Assembly (NCBI GenBank): GCA_910574865.1
Contig: CAJTDN010000010.1
Coordinates: 155,838 to 219,837 of the forward strand
Origin: Lachnospiraceae bacterium
Lineage (GTDB): Bacteria; Bacillota; Clostridia; Lachnospirales; Lachnospiraceae
DNA: 64,000 nucleotides
Reading direction: 5' to 3'
A program made the translations under genes and the position numbers. Position 1 is the stretch's first letter; every line of letters starts with the position of its first letter. The notes beneath the pieces are model-generated. The model made no database searches. It had not been told where the DNA came from and was given only the letters and a program-made list of their open reading frames with translations. Below, one piece after another: positions 17,993-26,129 of this stretch.

Positions 17993-18001
17993 ATTATACC
18001 A
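17993..18001 (-). promoter_or_regulatory. Extended -10 promoter of the GH3 gene
   Basis: The minus strand reads TGGTATAAT about 40 bases upstream of the start. No clear -35 is seen, as expected when an activator and an extended -10 are used. Confidence 0.5.
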
Positions 18002-18021
18002 GACACATTTCAAAAAAAATA

Positions 18022-18058
18022 ACAATGTTGCGATTTACCTTGTACAATGTTGTCATTT
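18022..18058. promoter_or_regulatory. Pair of direct repeats, probable operator upstream of the GH3 gene
   Basis: ACAATGTTGCGATTT (18022-18036) and ACAATGTTGTCATTT (18044-18058) match at 13 of 15 bases and are 22 bases apart, about two helical turns, so both would face the same side of the DNA. They lie upstream of the GH3 -10 element at the place where an AraC-type activator would sit. Confidence 0.55.
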
Positions 18059-18096
18059 GACCCGGACTTGAAAAATGGCCGCCCCTTTCATCCTGG

Positions 18097-18244
18097 GTTA
18101 CAATTCACGGCCTAACCGGCCGTGGATTGTAACGGCATCCAGCCATTCAAAATTGCCTCTGGCAATGGGCTGGATGCCCACTGGCACCATCACTTTATCG
18201 GACGGTGGCCGTGCGGCAGGGCGCACAGCCCCGTGAACAGTAAC
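18097..18244. repeat. Dispersed palindromic repeat, family A, full copy
   Basis: Starts with a hairpin GTTACAATTCACGGCC / GGCCGTGGATTGTAAC (18097-18132), then the GGCATCCAGCC/GGCTGGATGCC hairpin, and ends in CGTGAACAGTAAC. The right 112 bases match the start of the window. It fills the intergenic space between the GH3 gene and the pilus-like operon. Confidence 0.88.
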
Positions 18245-18282
18245 ATCCTGGTTTCATTCCTTACCAAAGCCACAAAAAAAAA

Positions 18283-18312
18283 TTCCCACATTTTCCAAAC
18301 ATGTGGTATAAT
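18283..18312 (+). promoter_or_regulatory. Extended -10 promoter of the pilus-like operon
   Basis: TGG directly before TATAAT (18307-18312) with a weak TTCCCA at 18283-18288. A small GGGTA/TACCC hairpin (18319-18337) follows in the leader. Confidence 0.55.
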
Positions 18313-18365
18313 CAAAAAGGGTAAATCCAGATACCCTAGGAAAAATTTAGAGGAGAACGATAGAG

Positions 18366-19049
18366 ATGAAAAAATTCAACATCTACAAAATCATCCAGTT
18401 CATTTTATTTGCAGTCCTTATGGCCGCCAGCTTGTACATGGTTTTGGCGAGTCCCGAACTTTCCGCCTTGCTTGCCGCCAACACGCAGCTTCGCACGGTA
18501 TGCATCCTGCTTTGGGGTTCCCTCGGGCTTTCGCTCCTATTTACGATGACGGACTTTATTTTTTTCGCTTCCTCGAAGAACCGCCGAAAAATGGGATTCT
18601 CCATGTTTTTCGACCCCGTGGCCGGCATCGCGAACCGCCACGGTTGTGACGTTTTGATTGAAAAGTATTGGGATAAGCCACTGCCAAGGAACATCGGCTG
18701 CATCATGTTCGAATTGACGAACCTCAAGGAAATCAACCAGACTTACGGACATCTGCAGGGAAATAAAATGATACATGACTTTTCGAGCTTCTTACAAGAG
18801 GCTTCGCTTGACCTTTGCTTCGTCGGGCGCAATGGCGGAAACAAGTTCATCGCCGTTTTCGAAATTTGTGATTATGAAAAAATAAAGACCTTTTTAGATC
18901 TTCTTGACACCCGCGTAAACGAACACAACAAGATGCCGGACATTCATCCGATTCGGTTTCATTTTGGCATCGCGTTTGACGAAGATTCAAAGGTTCGCAC
19001 CATTACCGACTTGATTGCCCTTGCGGACAAACGGATTTATAATACATGA
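18366..19049 (+). CDS. Membrane protein with a degenerate GGDEF domain
   Basis: A 227-residue protein with two N-terminal membrane helices (about 9-29 and 44-68) and a GGDEF-like domain (about 85-225; MFELTNLKEINQTYGHLQGN is the conserved middle of the family). The signature is GRNGGNKF (154-161) where an active diguanylate cyclase has GG(D/E)EF, so cyclase activity is probably lost. It may bind nucleotide or act as a structural or sensory part. GGAGAACGATAGAG precedes the start. It is the first gene of the operon that continues to PilT, suggesting a link to pilus control. Confidence 0.85.
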   Translation: MKKFNIYKIIQFILFAVLMAASLYMVLASPELSALLAANTQLRTVCILLWGSLGLSLLFTMTDFIFFASSKNRRKMGFSMFFDPVAGIANRHGCDVLIEKYWDKPLPRNIGCIMFELTNLKEINQTYGHLQGNKMIHDFSSFLQEASLDLCFVGRNGGNKFIAVFEICDYEKIKTFLDLLDTRVNEHNKMPDIHPIRFHFGIAFDEDSKVRTITDLIALADKRIYNT

Positions 19050-19090
19050 CTTCGAGACCCGAAAACCGTGACAGAAAGGAGAACGTGGCA

Positions 19091-20044
19091 ATGCGCAAGA
19101 AACCACTTCTTTGTGGTATATTTCTTATGATATTCATGATGGCCTTTTTATCCATCGGCTGCACGGGGAACGCCAAGGATTCCTCGTCCTCCTCGAAAGG
19201 CCGGTCTTCCCAAAACCATACGGACGAACGAAGGACCACCTCGCAGGATTGCTTGTTGCCCGAAGCGCCGGGCACCGCCGTTTATGGAAATGACGCGGTT
19301 TCCATCGACGCCTCCAACTCGTCGGAAGGATACGTCATGATATGTTACAACGGCTCCGTTGACAAGGTGAAGCTACAAATTACCACGCCGGACCAGACGA
19401 CCTACACTTACAACCTGGCCCTTGGCTCTTACGAGACGTTTCCCTTGCAGGGCGGAAATGGGACTTACGACATCAAGATATTGGAACACGCCTATGACGA
19501 CAAGTATTCCGTCTTGTTTACCCAGAAACTCGACGTCACGATAACCGACGAATTCAAACCGTTCCTATACCCGAACCAGTACGTCTGGTTCGAGCAAAAT
19601 TACAGTGCCGTCAGTTTTGCGAAGACGCTTTCCGAAGACTCGTCCAACGACTTGGACTACGTGGAGCAAGTATATCTTTATGTAATAGGAAACATCACGT
19701 ACGACGAGGAACTTGCCGAGACCGTCACTTCGGGCTACCTTCCGAACATCGACAACACCATGCGCACGAAGAAGGGGATTTGTTTCGACTACGCGTCCCT
19801 GATGGCGGCCATGCTCCGCTCCCAGAACATCCCGACCAGACTGGTGGTCGGCTATTCCGGGGACGCCTACCACGCGTGGATCAGCGTTTACCTGGACGAA
19901 ATCGGCTGGGTCGACGGCATCATCCAGTTCGACGGCAAAAGCTGGTCGTTGATGGATCCGACGCTCGGCGCGAACAACAGCAGCTCTTCAGTAAAGAAAT
20001 ATGTCGGTGACGGAAGCAACTACACGGTAAAGTATTTTTATTAA
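19091..20044 (+). CDS. Transglutaminase-like lipoprotein
   Basis: A 317-residue lipoprotein (signal peptide with lipobox ending at Cys24 in LSIGC). A middle beta-rich part (about 50-150) is followed by a transglutaminase/cysteine-protease-like core with Cys231 (KGICFDYASLMAAMLR), His261 (AYHAWISVYL) and Asp289 (LMDPTLGAN), a complete catalytic triad. Start chosen at 19091 because AAAGGAG lies 10 bases before it and the signal peptide begins there; a longer frame begins at 19046. Such enzymes cleave or cross-link cell-surface proteins. Its place inside the pilus-like operon suggests the pilins or their wall anchor as substrate; that is inference. Confidence 0.88.
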   Translation: MRKKPLLCGIFLMIFMMAFLSIGCTGNAKDSSSSSKGRSSQNHTDERRTTSQDCLLPEAPGTAVYGNDAVSIDASNSSEGYVMICYNGSVDKVKLQITTPDQTTYTYNLALGSYETFPLQGGNGTYDIKILEHAYDDKYSVLFTQKLDVTITDEFKPFLYPNQYVWFEQNYSAVSFAKTLSEDSSNDLDYVEQVYLYVIGNITYDEELAETVTSGYLPNIDNTMRTKKGICFDYASLMAAMLRSQNIPTRLVVGYSGDAYHAWISVYLDEIGWVDGIIQFDGKSWSLMDPTLGANNSSSSVKKYVGDGSNYTVKYFY

Positions 20045-20064
20045 TAAGGAAGGGGAGGACAATC

Positions 20065-21099
20065 ATGAAACCATTTTCCAACATAGAACTTTCTTCATTC
20101 TGCGGCCAGACCGCCTTGATTTTAAAATCGGGCATTTCCGTCACGGAAGGGCTCACCATCATGCTGGAGGACGCCGCTTCCCCGGAAGAAAAGGAGGTAT
20201 TGGAAAGCCTCCTGGAAAGCGTACAGGAAACCGGACAGTTGTACCAGGCCATGGAAAACACGAAAATTTATCCTTCCTACATGATACACATGGTACAAAT
20301 CGGGGAGGAGACCGGCACGCTCGACGAGGTCATGGAATCATTACGAAACCATTACGAGCGCGAGGATTCCATTAGCAAGAGCATCCGCAACTCCATCACG
20401 TACCCCATGATTATGACCGGGATGATGGCCGTCGTCATCGTCGTCCTCCTCGTGAAGGTCATGCCCATTTTCAACCAGGTGTTTATCCAGCTCGGCACGG
20501 AGATGACGGGATTTTCCCGGGTGCTGATGGACATGGGAACCATCATCAACCGTTACGCCGTCGTGTTCATCGTCCTTCTCGTACTCATCGCGGCTCTTGC
20601 CATTTACGGCACGCGCACGGCCAGTGGACGGGCGATGGTACAAAAACTCGGATACAAACTTCGTTTCACGCGGGTCATCTACGAGGAACTGGCGGCCTGC
20701 CGGTTCGCCAGCGGGATGGCGCTCACCCTTAGCAGCGGCCTGAACCCGGATCGTAGCATGGAACTGGTTCATTCTTTAAATGACGACCCGGTTTTCCAGA
20801 AAAAGCTCGACCTTTGCCAGAACGAGATTAACGAAGGGAAGGACTTGTCACAAGCCCTTTTCGCCTCGGGGATGTTTTCGGGAATTTATGCCCGCATGGC
20901 CTCCATCGGCTCCAAGACCGGTTCCATGGACCAGGTCATGGAACAGATTGCCGAGCTTTACCAGGACGACATCGACACCCGCATGAACAACGTACTGGCG
21001 GTGCTAGAACCCACCTTGGTCATCTTGTTGTCCTTAATCGTGGGCGTGATTCTCTTGTCGGTAATGATGCCGCTGATGGGAATCATGTCGAGCTTATAA
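20065..21099 (+). CDS. pilC: Type II secretion/type IV pilus inner-membrane platform protein PilC/GspF
   Basis: A 344-residue protein with two T2SSF domains (about 10-130 and 210-330) and three membrane segments (about 115-140, 165-185 and 318-340). The family pattern is seen in GEETGTLDEVMESLRNHYE and in its second copy IGSKTGSMDQVMEQIAELY. It forms the membrane platform on which the ATPase acts. At 344 residues it is shorter than typical proteobacterial PilC (about 400), as is usual in Firmicutes. Confidence 0.92.
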   Translation: MKPFSNIELSSFCGQTALILKSGISVTEGLTIMLEDAASPEEKEVLESLLESVQETGQLYQAMENTKIYPSYMIHMVQIGEETGTLDEVMESLRNHYEREDSISKSIRNSITYPMIMTGMMAVVIVVLLVKVMPIFNQVFIQLGTEMTGFSRVLMDMGTIINRYAVVFIVLLVLIAALAIYGTRTASGRAMVQKLGYKLRFTRVIYEELAACRFASGMALTLSSGLNPDRSMELVHSLNDDPVFQKKLDLCQNEINEGKDLSQALFASGMFSGIYARMASIGSKTGSMDQVMEQIAELYQDDIDTRMNNVLAVLEPTLVILLSLIVGVILLSVMMPLMGIMSSL

Positions 21100-21198
21100 T
21101 CACGGAAACGCAGGCTTATGGCAATTCACGGACATCGCCGCAAGCACTTCGTGAAATCCGCCATGCGATTGTCAACTATAGGAAAGGAGCCTTGGGGC

Positions 21199-21531
21199 AT
21201 GAGTCGATTTACATATAAGAAGCAACCGCGCACCGCGCCAAAATTTTTGCTTTCCGTCTGCTTGTTTTTTGCCATCCTCTTCCTCTTCGTGGGAGGCGTC
21301 TCCTCACTCTCCTCCGGCACGAGGCAGAGGCAGAAGGAAAGCCTCGAAAACGCCATCACGCGCGGCATCACGTATTGCTACGCCATGGAGGGGACTTATC
21401 CGGAAAGCCTTGACTACCTGCGGGAGAACTACGGGCTTACCTACGACGAGAACTTGTTCTTCGTTGACTACCGCGTCACCGGCTCGAACATTTTCCCCGA
21501 CGTGACAATCATTGAAAGGAAGGATCAATAA
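21199..21531 (+). CDS. Small pseudopilin-like protein
   Basis: A 110-residue protein with a short basic N-terminus, one membrane helix (about 17-37) and a small extracellular part containing ENAITRGITYCYAMEGTYPE and YLRENYGLTYDENLF, reminiscent of pilin-like domains that begin with an alternating helix. AAAGGAG precedes ATG 21199; the frame is open from 21118 but has no ribosome site there. The stop codon overlaps the next start. No classical prepilin-peptidase glutamate at +5 is clear. Confidence 0.7.
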   Translation: MSRFTYKKQPRTAPKFLLSVCLFFAILFLFVGGVSSLSSGTRQRQKESLENAITRGITYCYAMEGTYPESLDYLRENYGLTYDENLFFVDYRVTGSNIFPDVTIIERKDQ

Positions 21532-22013
21532 TGCGGTTTCGAACAAAGCACAAGCACATGATAGATTTTTTGTTTCCCGTCGCGTTATTTTTTGTATTTG
21601 CCTTGTCCGCGCTCACGGTCATCCTGCTTGCGGCCAAGATTTACCAGTCCACCACGGAGCATTCCTCGTTCAATTATACGTCAAGGACATGCTTGTCCTA
21701 CATCGCGGAAAAGATTCATCAAAACGACGTGGGCGGTACGGTGTCCATCGGGACTTTTGACGGATGCGACGCGCTGGTTCTGGAACAGGCGCACGGTGAG
21801 GACACGTATTATACTTACATATATGTCCATGAAAATGAATTGAAGGAACTTTTCATCAAAGAAGGGGCAGAAGTGACCGCCGCGGACGGCAAGACGGTTC
21901 TCAAGGTGGAGGATTTTTCGATGGAATCCCTTTCCGACAACCTCATGCAATTCCACTGCGTCGACGAAAACAACCAGGAGAGTTCTTCCGTTTTATGCAT
22001 AAGGAGCCATTGA
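21531..22013 (+). CDS. Pilus-operon membrane protein (DUF4860-like)
   Basis: A 160-residue protein with a basic head, one membrane helix (about 11-34) and an extracellular domain. The repeated pattern (helix, then SRTCLSYIAEKIHQND and GCDALVLEQ) fits the DUF4860-type pseudopilins of Clostridia, from memory. Its ATG overlaps the preceding stop (TAATG), so the two are coupled. Function unknown; it is probably a minor pilin. Confidence 0.7.
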   Translation: MRFRTKHKHMIDFLFPVALFFVFALSALTVILLAAKIYQSTTEHSSFNYTSRTCLSYIAEKIHQNDVGGTVSIGTFDGCDALVLEQAHGEDTYYTYIYVHENELKELFIKEGAEVTAADGKTVLKVEDFSMESLSDNLMQFHCVDENNQESSSVLCIRSH

Positions 22014-22120
22014 ACCACCGGCTCCACGCATGCCGCACACACGACATGTACCACGTGATTCACACACGTGCGATGCAAAATAGCGTTTTGTTTTAAACAT
22101 AAACAGAAAGGATTACTTTT

Positions 22121-22642
22121 ATGGTACGTAAAAGCAGGGCCAGATCATCCAGTTTATTTTTGATAGAATTGATACTCGCCATCCTCTTTTTCTCGGTCGC
22201 GAGCGCCGTTTGCGTGCAATTATTCGTAAAGTCGCATTTGTTAAGCAAGGATTCCAACGCCATGAACCACGCGGTAAGCGAATGCGCCAACGTCGCGGAA
22301 ATCGTCGCCTCGGCGGAAAGGGCAGAGGACGTCCTGAACGCGCTGGAAGCCTTGTACCCGGACGCCTCCCGGCCCGAGGCCGGTACGGACACGCAAGACA
22401 ACCTCTTTAACGGAACCATTTTCGTGTTTTATGATAACGCGTTTGTCGCCTGCAAAGAAGGGACCGAAGCGGAATACTTTCTTGCCATTCACCTCACGGA
22501 GGAAGAAAATACGTTGCAGGCCCACATGCAAATGTCAAAAATGGAGAACCCGCAAGACCTCGCGCGGGCCGACGGACAAATCGTTTTTGAATTAGAAACC
22601 ACGCACCACGTGGCAAGGAGGACAGACCATGCGCAAAGATAA
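22121..22642 (+). CDS. Prepilin-like protein with type IV N-terminal motif
   Basis: A 173-residue protein whose N-terminus (SSSLFLIELILAILFFS) has a polar residue before a hydrophobic stretch with Glu at the fifth place, the prepilin peptidase pattern, followed by a membrane helix and a soluble domain of about 130 residues. AGAAAGG precedes the start. It is probably a processed major or minor pilin. No peptidase gene is present in the window. Confidence 0.78.
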   Translation: MVRKSRARSSSLFLIELILAILFFSVASAVCVQLFVKSHLLSKDSNAMNHAVSECANVAEIVASAERAEDVLNALEALYPDASRPEAGTDTQDNLFNGTIFVFYDNAFVACKEGTEAEYFLAIHLTEEENTLQAHMQMSKMENPQDLARADGQIVFELETTHHVARRTDHAQR

Positions 22643-23210
22643 ACAGCAATCTTCTTTTATAAACATCGGATCCTCCTCGCTGCTGGTCATATTCTTAATA
22701 CTGTGCCTTGTCACCTTCGCCATCCTCTCCGTCTCCAGCGCCAAGAGCGACCATTCTTTCAGCGAACGGTTGGCAGGACATAAGACGGAATATTACGAGG
22801 CTTCCGCACGGGCGGAGCTCATTGTCGGGAAAATTGACGAGACGTTGTACGGGCTGGCTGAAAGTGGCGGCCCGGCAGGTTCGCAAGGCGTTGCACAAGG
22901 CGGGGACACGGCCGAAAACACGGACACGGTTGACACGCCGCAAAACGCGGAAGATTACTTTGCCGCCGTGGCGAAAACGTTTGACGGCATGCTGGTTGAC
23001 GGCATCACGCTTTCCTGCGCCACCGTGGCAGACGACCTTTTTATCTCTTACGAAGTCCCGATAGGCGAAAAGCAGATGCTGAACGTGCGGCTCTTGGTCA
23101 CGGACTACACGAAGGATGACACCTATTATAGGACCGCGGCGTGGCAGGTCGTTCCTTTCGGCACTTGGGAAGGCGACGAAAGTCTCGACCTCATGCCGGT
23201 CACACAGTAA
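22629..23210 (+). CDS. Pilus-operon membrane protein
   Basis: A 193-residue protein with a single N-terminal membrane helix (about 18-38), a charged helix after it (SDHSFSERLAGHKTEYYEAS) and a soluble domain. It overlaps the upstream gene by 14 bases, and the ribosome site AAGGAGG lies inside that gene. The layout matches the other pseudopilin-like proteins of the operon. A Gly/Ala/Thr-rich loop (about 80-105) interrupts the helix-beta pattern. Confidence 0.7.
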   Translation: MRKDKQQSSFINIGSSSLLVIFLILCLVTFAILSVSSAKSDHSFSERLAGHKTEYYEASARAELIVGKIDETLYGLAESGGPAGSQGVAQGGDTAENTDTVDTPQNAEDYFAAVAKTFDGMLVDGITLSCATVADDLFISYEVPIGEKQMLNVRLLVTDYTKDDTYYRTAAWQVVPFGTWEGDESLDLMPVTQ

Positions 23211-23250
23211 CATATCCGTGGGGCATAACAAATAAAAGGAGTTGATTTTT

Positions 23251-24306
23251 ATGAATTTAAAAGAAATATTGGAACAGGCAATCAACGAGCAGGCCTCCGA
23301 CGTGTTCATCGTCGCCGGACTTCCCGTGTCCTTTCGAAAAAACAACGTCATACGCCAGATTAACGGGGAAAAGTTGTTCCCGACGGATACGGAAAGCTTG
23401 TTGGCGGAAATCTACGGGCAGGCCGGCGGGCGCAGCCTGAAAATCCTCCACGACATGGGAGACGACGATTTTTCCTTTGCCATCCCCGGATTGTCACGTT
23501 TCCGTGTCAGCGCCTACAAACAGAGGGGCGCGTTGTCGGCGGTCATCCGCATCATTTCCTTCAACCTTCCCGATTTTAAAGATCTGGGAATTCCCGAACA
23601 CGTCATCCACCTGGGCGACGGCGGAAAGGGTATGGTGCTCGTCACCGGGCCTGCCGGAAGCGGGAAATCGACCACCCTCGCGTGCATTATTGACCAGATT
23701 AATAAAAAGTCCCACAAGCACATTATCACGCTGGAAGATCCGCTCGAATACCTCCACCGGCACGATCAGAGCATCGTCAGCCAGCGCGAAATCAACGTGG
23801 ACACGGAAAATTACGTGACGGCCCTTCGTGCCGCCCTTCGCCAGAGCCCGGACGTGATCCTTCTTGGCGAGATGCGCGACTATGAAACGATAAACGTCGC
23901 CATGACGGCCGCCGAGACCGGACATTTGCTGCTCTCGACGCTCCACACCATCGGCGCCGCCAACACGATAGACCGTATCATCGACGTGTTCCCGGCCAAC
24001 CAACAACGGCAGATTGCCATACAGCTTTCCACCGTGCTGACCGCCGTCGTGTCACAGCAGCTTGTCCCGACGGTCGATGGCAGGGTCATTCCCGCTTTGG
24101 AAATCATGACCGTGACCCCGGCCATCCGCAACATGATCCGGGACAACAAGGTGCACCAGATTGACGGCCTGATTTACTCTTCCATGAAGGAAGACATGAT
24201 ATCCATGGACGGAAGCCTGCAAAACTTATGCAGGCAAGGGAAAATCAGCAAGGACACGGCGTTGAAATACGCCACGAACCCGGAAATGTTGGGCAAGAAA
24301 TTATAA
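23251..24306 (+). CDS. pilT: Twitching motility ATPase PilT
   Basis: A 351-residue hexameric secretion ATPase of the PilT subfamily. The Walker A motif is GPAGSGKST (133-141), the Asp-box and Walker B region VILLGEMRD (202-210), the His-box HLLLSTLHT and the C-terminal PALEIMTVTPAIRNMIRDNK typical of PilT. It depolymerises pili and powers retraction. ATG 23251 with AAAGGAG is preferred over a TTG nine bases upstream. It is the last gene of the operon and the only secretion ATPase in the window; no PilB/GspE is next to it. Confidence 0.93.
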   Translation: MNLKEILEQAINEQASDVFIVAGLPVSFRKNNVIRQINGEKLFPTDTESLLAEIYGQAGGRSLKILHDMGDDDFSFAIPGLSRFRVSAYKQRGALSAVIRIISFNLPDFKDLGIPEHVIHLGDGGKGMVLVTGPAGSGKSTTLACIIDQINKKSHKHIITLEDPLEYLHRHDQSIVSQREINVDTENYVTALRAALRQSPDVILLGEMRDYETINVAMTAAETGHLLLSTLHTIGAANTIDRIIDVFPANQQRQIAIQLSTVLTAVVSQQLVPTVDGRVIPALEIMTVTPAIRNMIRDNKVHQIDGLIYSSMKEDMISMDGSLQNLCRQGKISKDTALKYATNPEMLGKKL

Positions 24307-24315
24307 AGCACCAAT

Positions 24316-24342
24316 CGAGTAGGGGCGATTTTCCCCTACTCG
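24316..24342 (+). terminator. Hairpin after pilT
   Basis: CGAGTAGGGG and CCCCTACTCG form a perfect 10-bp stem with a seven-base loop, 10 bases past the pilT stop. There is no T-run after it on the plus strand. Confidence 0.6.
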
Positions 24343-24449
24343 TCGCGCCGGGACAAGCCGCGTAAGCAACATATGCCTTTTTGTCCCGTGTGCACAAAAA
24401 GCCTGTGTTCTTGAGACGGGAGTCATTCCGCATCTGATATAACGTGGGC

Positions 24450-24497
24450 AATAAACATCACCCGCCCTTCCATTCACCTTCGGCAGGACGGGTGATG
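24450..24497 (-). terminator. Terminator of the acidic-tail protein gene
   Basis: CATCACCCG and CGGGTGATG form a stem (24456-24497) with a long loop, followed on the minus strand by TTTATT. It lies just past the stop of the gene at 24511. Confidence 0.5.
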
Positions 24498-24510
24498 GCA
24501 TGTTCCCCGC

Positions 24511-25338
24511 TTACGAAAATGGAAGTTCGTCATCATTCCCGTCCTCATCTTCGTCATCCCAGTCTTCATCCCCGTAATCTTCAAAATCCCAATCTTCATC
24601 CCCATAATCCTCGAAGTCCCAGTCTTCATCTTCGTCACCGGCAAAGAGCTCCCCGAAATCGGTGAATTCCTTTTCCATCATCTTGTCGACTTCGTCCTCG
24701 TACTTTTCAAGGGACCTGCGCATGCGCCTGGCCTTGTCCTTTTCGCCCATCGTCTCGTAAAGCCGTACCGCCGCCCGCCAAATCATCTCGTTTTCCTCGC
24801 AACATTTCCCGTTGTCCGGCAAATATTCCTTCACGACTTTTTCCGCCCCGGCAAGCTCTCCCGCGTCGGTCTGCGCGTAAACGAGCGCCGCGGCCGACAC
24901 CTGCCCGGCCTCCTCCGACTGGTTCTTGACCGCCTCCTGGTGCCACCTCTCGCAAAATACCACGGCCTCCCCAATCTTTCCTTGTCCCTTTAACGCCTTG
25001 GACAATACGAAACGAATGTCCGTCGATTCGTCTTCCACCCAATGAAACATTCCCAGCAACGTCTTGCAAACCTCATAGAGCCTCTCATACATTTTATGCA
25101 TGTCCAACTCGTCCATGTAATCCTCCAAAAAGCCCGACACGTCATGCGCGAAATCCGTCTCGTCATCTACCTGGTACAACTCGCCGGCAAAATCCGGATT
25201 CACCTTCCGCTCGCTCTCAATGATTCCAACCAGCGCGTCGAACGCCTCGTCCCATACGTCCTTGTCCATGGTTGACGATATCATGTTCATATAACATTTT
25301 CCTGACAATTGGTCAAATCTCTTCCACATTCTGTCCAT
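24511..25338 (-). CDS. Helical-repeat protein with acidic repeat tail, function unknown
   Basis: A 275-residue protein, mostly alpha-helical, with TPR-like spacing in the middle (KALKGQGKIGEAVVFCERWH, AVRLYETMGEKDKARRMR). The last 50 residues are strongly acidic, built of repeated DEDWDFEDYG units coded by 27-30-base DNA repeats (about 24540-24630). ATG 25338 is chosen because TAAGGA lies shortly upstream; the frame is open from 25413. I do not recognise a specific family. The acidic tail may bind basic proteins or metal ions; this is only a suggestion. Confidence 0.75.
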   Translation of the reverse strand: MDRMWKRFDQLSGKCYMNMISSTMDKDVWDEAFDALVGIIESERKVNPDFAGELYQVDDETDFAHDVSGFLEDYMDELDMHKMYERLYEVCKTLLGMFHWVEDESTDIRFVLSKALKGQGKIGEAVVFCERWHQEAVKNQSEEAGQVSAAALVYAQTDAGELAGAEKVVKEYLPDNGKCCEENEMIWRAAVRLYETMGEKDKARRMRRSLEKYEDEVDKMMEKEFTDFGELFAGDEDEDWDFEDYGDEDWDFEDYGDEDWDDEDEDGNDDELPFS

Positions 25339-25461
25339 GATAAAATCCTTAAACCTTTCTTTTTTATTACATGGCGGGACAAAGCTCCGCCCCGCAAAAC
25401 CCCCGTCACTCACCGCCCTGCCCCGCGCCCCGTCTCTTAAACAACTTCCCTGTCCAATCCA

Positions 25462-26001
25462 CTAAAAAAACCTGGCAATTTCCGTGTCCTTCTTCCTCGG
25501 CGGCATCTCCGGTTCCACCATCCCATATCCAAAAGCGATGACCGAGACGATTTTCTGATCCTTCGGAACTTCCAGCAGTTCCCGCAACTTCGCCTCGTCG
25601 CGAATGCCCATGATAAGGCTGTCGATTCCCAAGTCCTTCGCCTTCAACACCATGTTTTCATTTTGCAACGCCAAGTCATAAATACCCCAACCGTTTCCCA
25701 GCTCGTTGACCGCCTGGCCGTCCCGCTCGAAACCGGAACGGTTCATCACGAACGCCGTCACCACCAGGACGCTCGCACCTTGGCAACTATTCGCGTTAAA
25801 CTCGGGCAGACATTCGTTTCGTACCTTCTCAAGCAAGTCCGACGACACCACGCAATAATATCTCGCCGTCTGGCTGTTTTTCCACGACGGTGCCAATATG
25901 GCGGCCTCCAAAATCTCCCTCATCTGCTGCCCGCTCACTTTCTCAAGTGGGTTAAACGCGCGCACGCTCCTTCTCGTCTCCACTACCTTTTGGAACTCCA
26001 T
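25462..26001 (-). CDS. Nitroreductase family protein
   Basis: A 179-residue FMN-dependent oxidoreductase-like protein. It begins VVETRRSVRAFNP (the family's RRSxRxF phosphate-binding start), has ILAPSWKNSQTARYYCVVS in place of the usual PSAxNxQPW block, and ends SVIAFGYGMVEPEMPPRKK, as nitroreductases do. It probably reduces small aromatic or quinone compounds with NAD(P)H. AAAGGAG before 26001 sets the start, although the frame is open further upstream. It is a single gene on the minus strand. Confidence 0.88.
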   Translation of the reverse strand: MEFQKVVETRRSVRAFNPLEKVSGQQMREILEAAILAPSWKNSQTARYYCVVSSDLLEKVRNECLPEFNANSCQGASVLVVTAFVMNRSGFERDGQAVNELGNGWGIYDLALQNENMVLKAKDLGIDSLIMGIRDEAKLRELLEVPKDQKIVSVIAFGYGMVEPEMPPRKKDTEIARFF

Positions 26002-26095
26002 GCTGCTTCTCCTTTCGTCCATCATCTTGCTACATTTTAACACATATCTGGCCAGCGTGCCATAAAACCCGCAAAAAACATCAAAAAAATCCCAT

Positions 26096-26123
26096 TTGAT
26101 TTTACATACTAATCTGTTATAAT
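26096..26123 (+). promoter_or_regulatory. Promoter of a structured transcript upstream of the FecR lipoprotein
   Basis: TTGATT (26096-26101), 16-base spacer and TATAAT (26118-26123). The next plus-strand gene starts at 26670, so the leader would be about 540 bases. Confidence 0.5.
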
Positions 26124-26129
26124 GGTACC

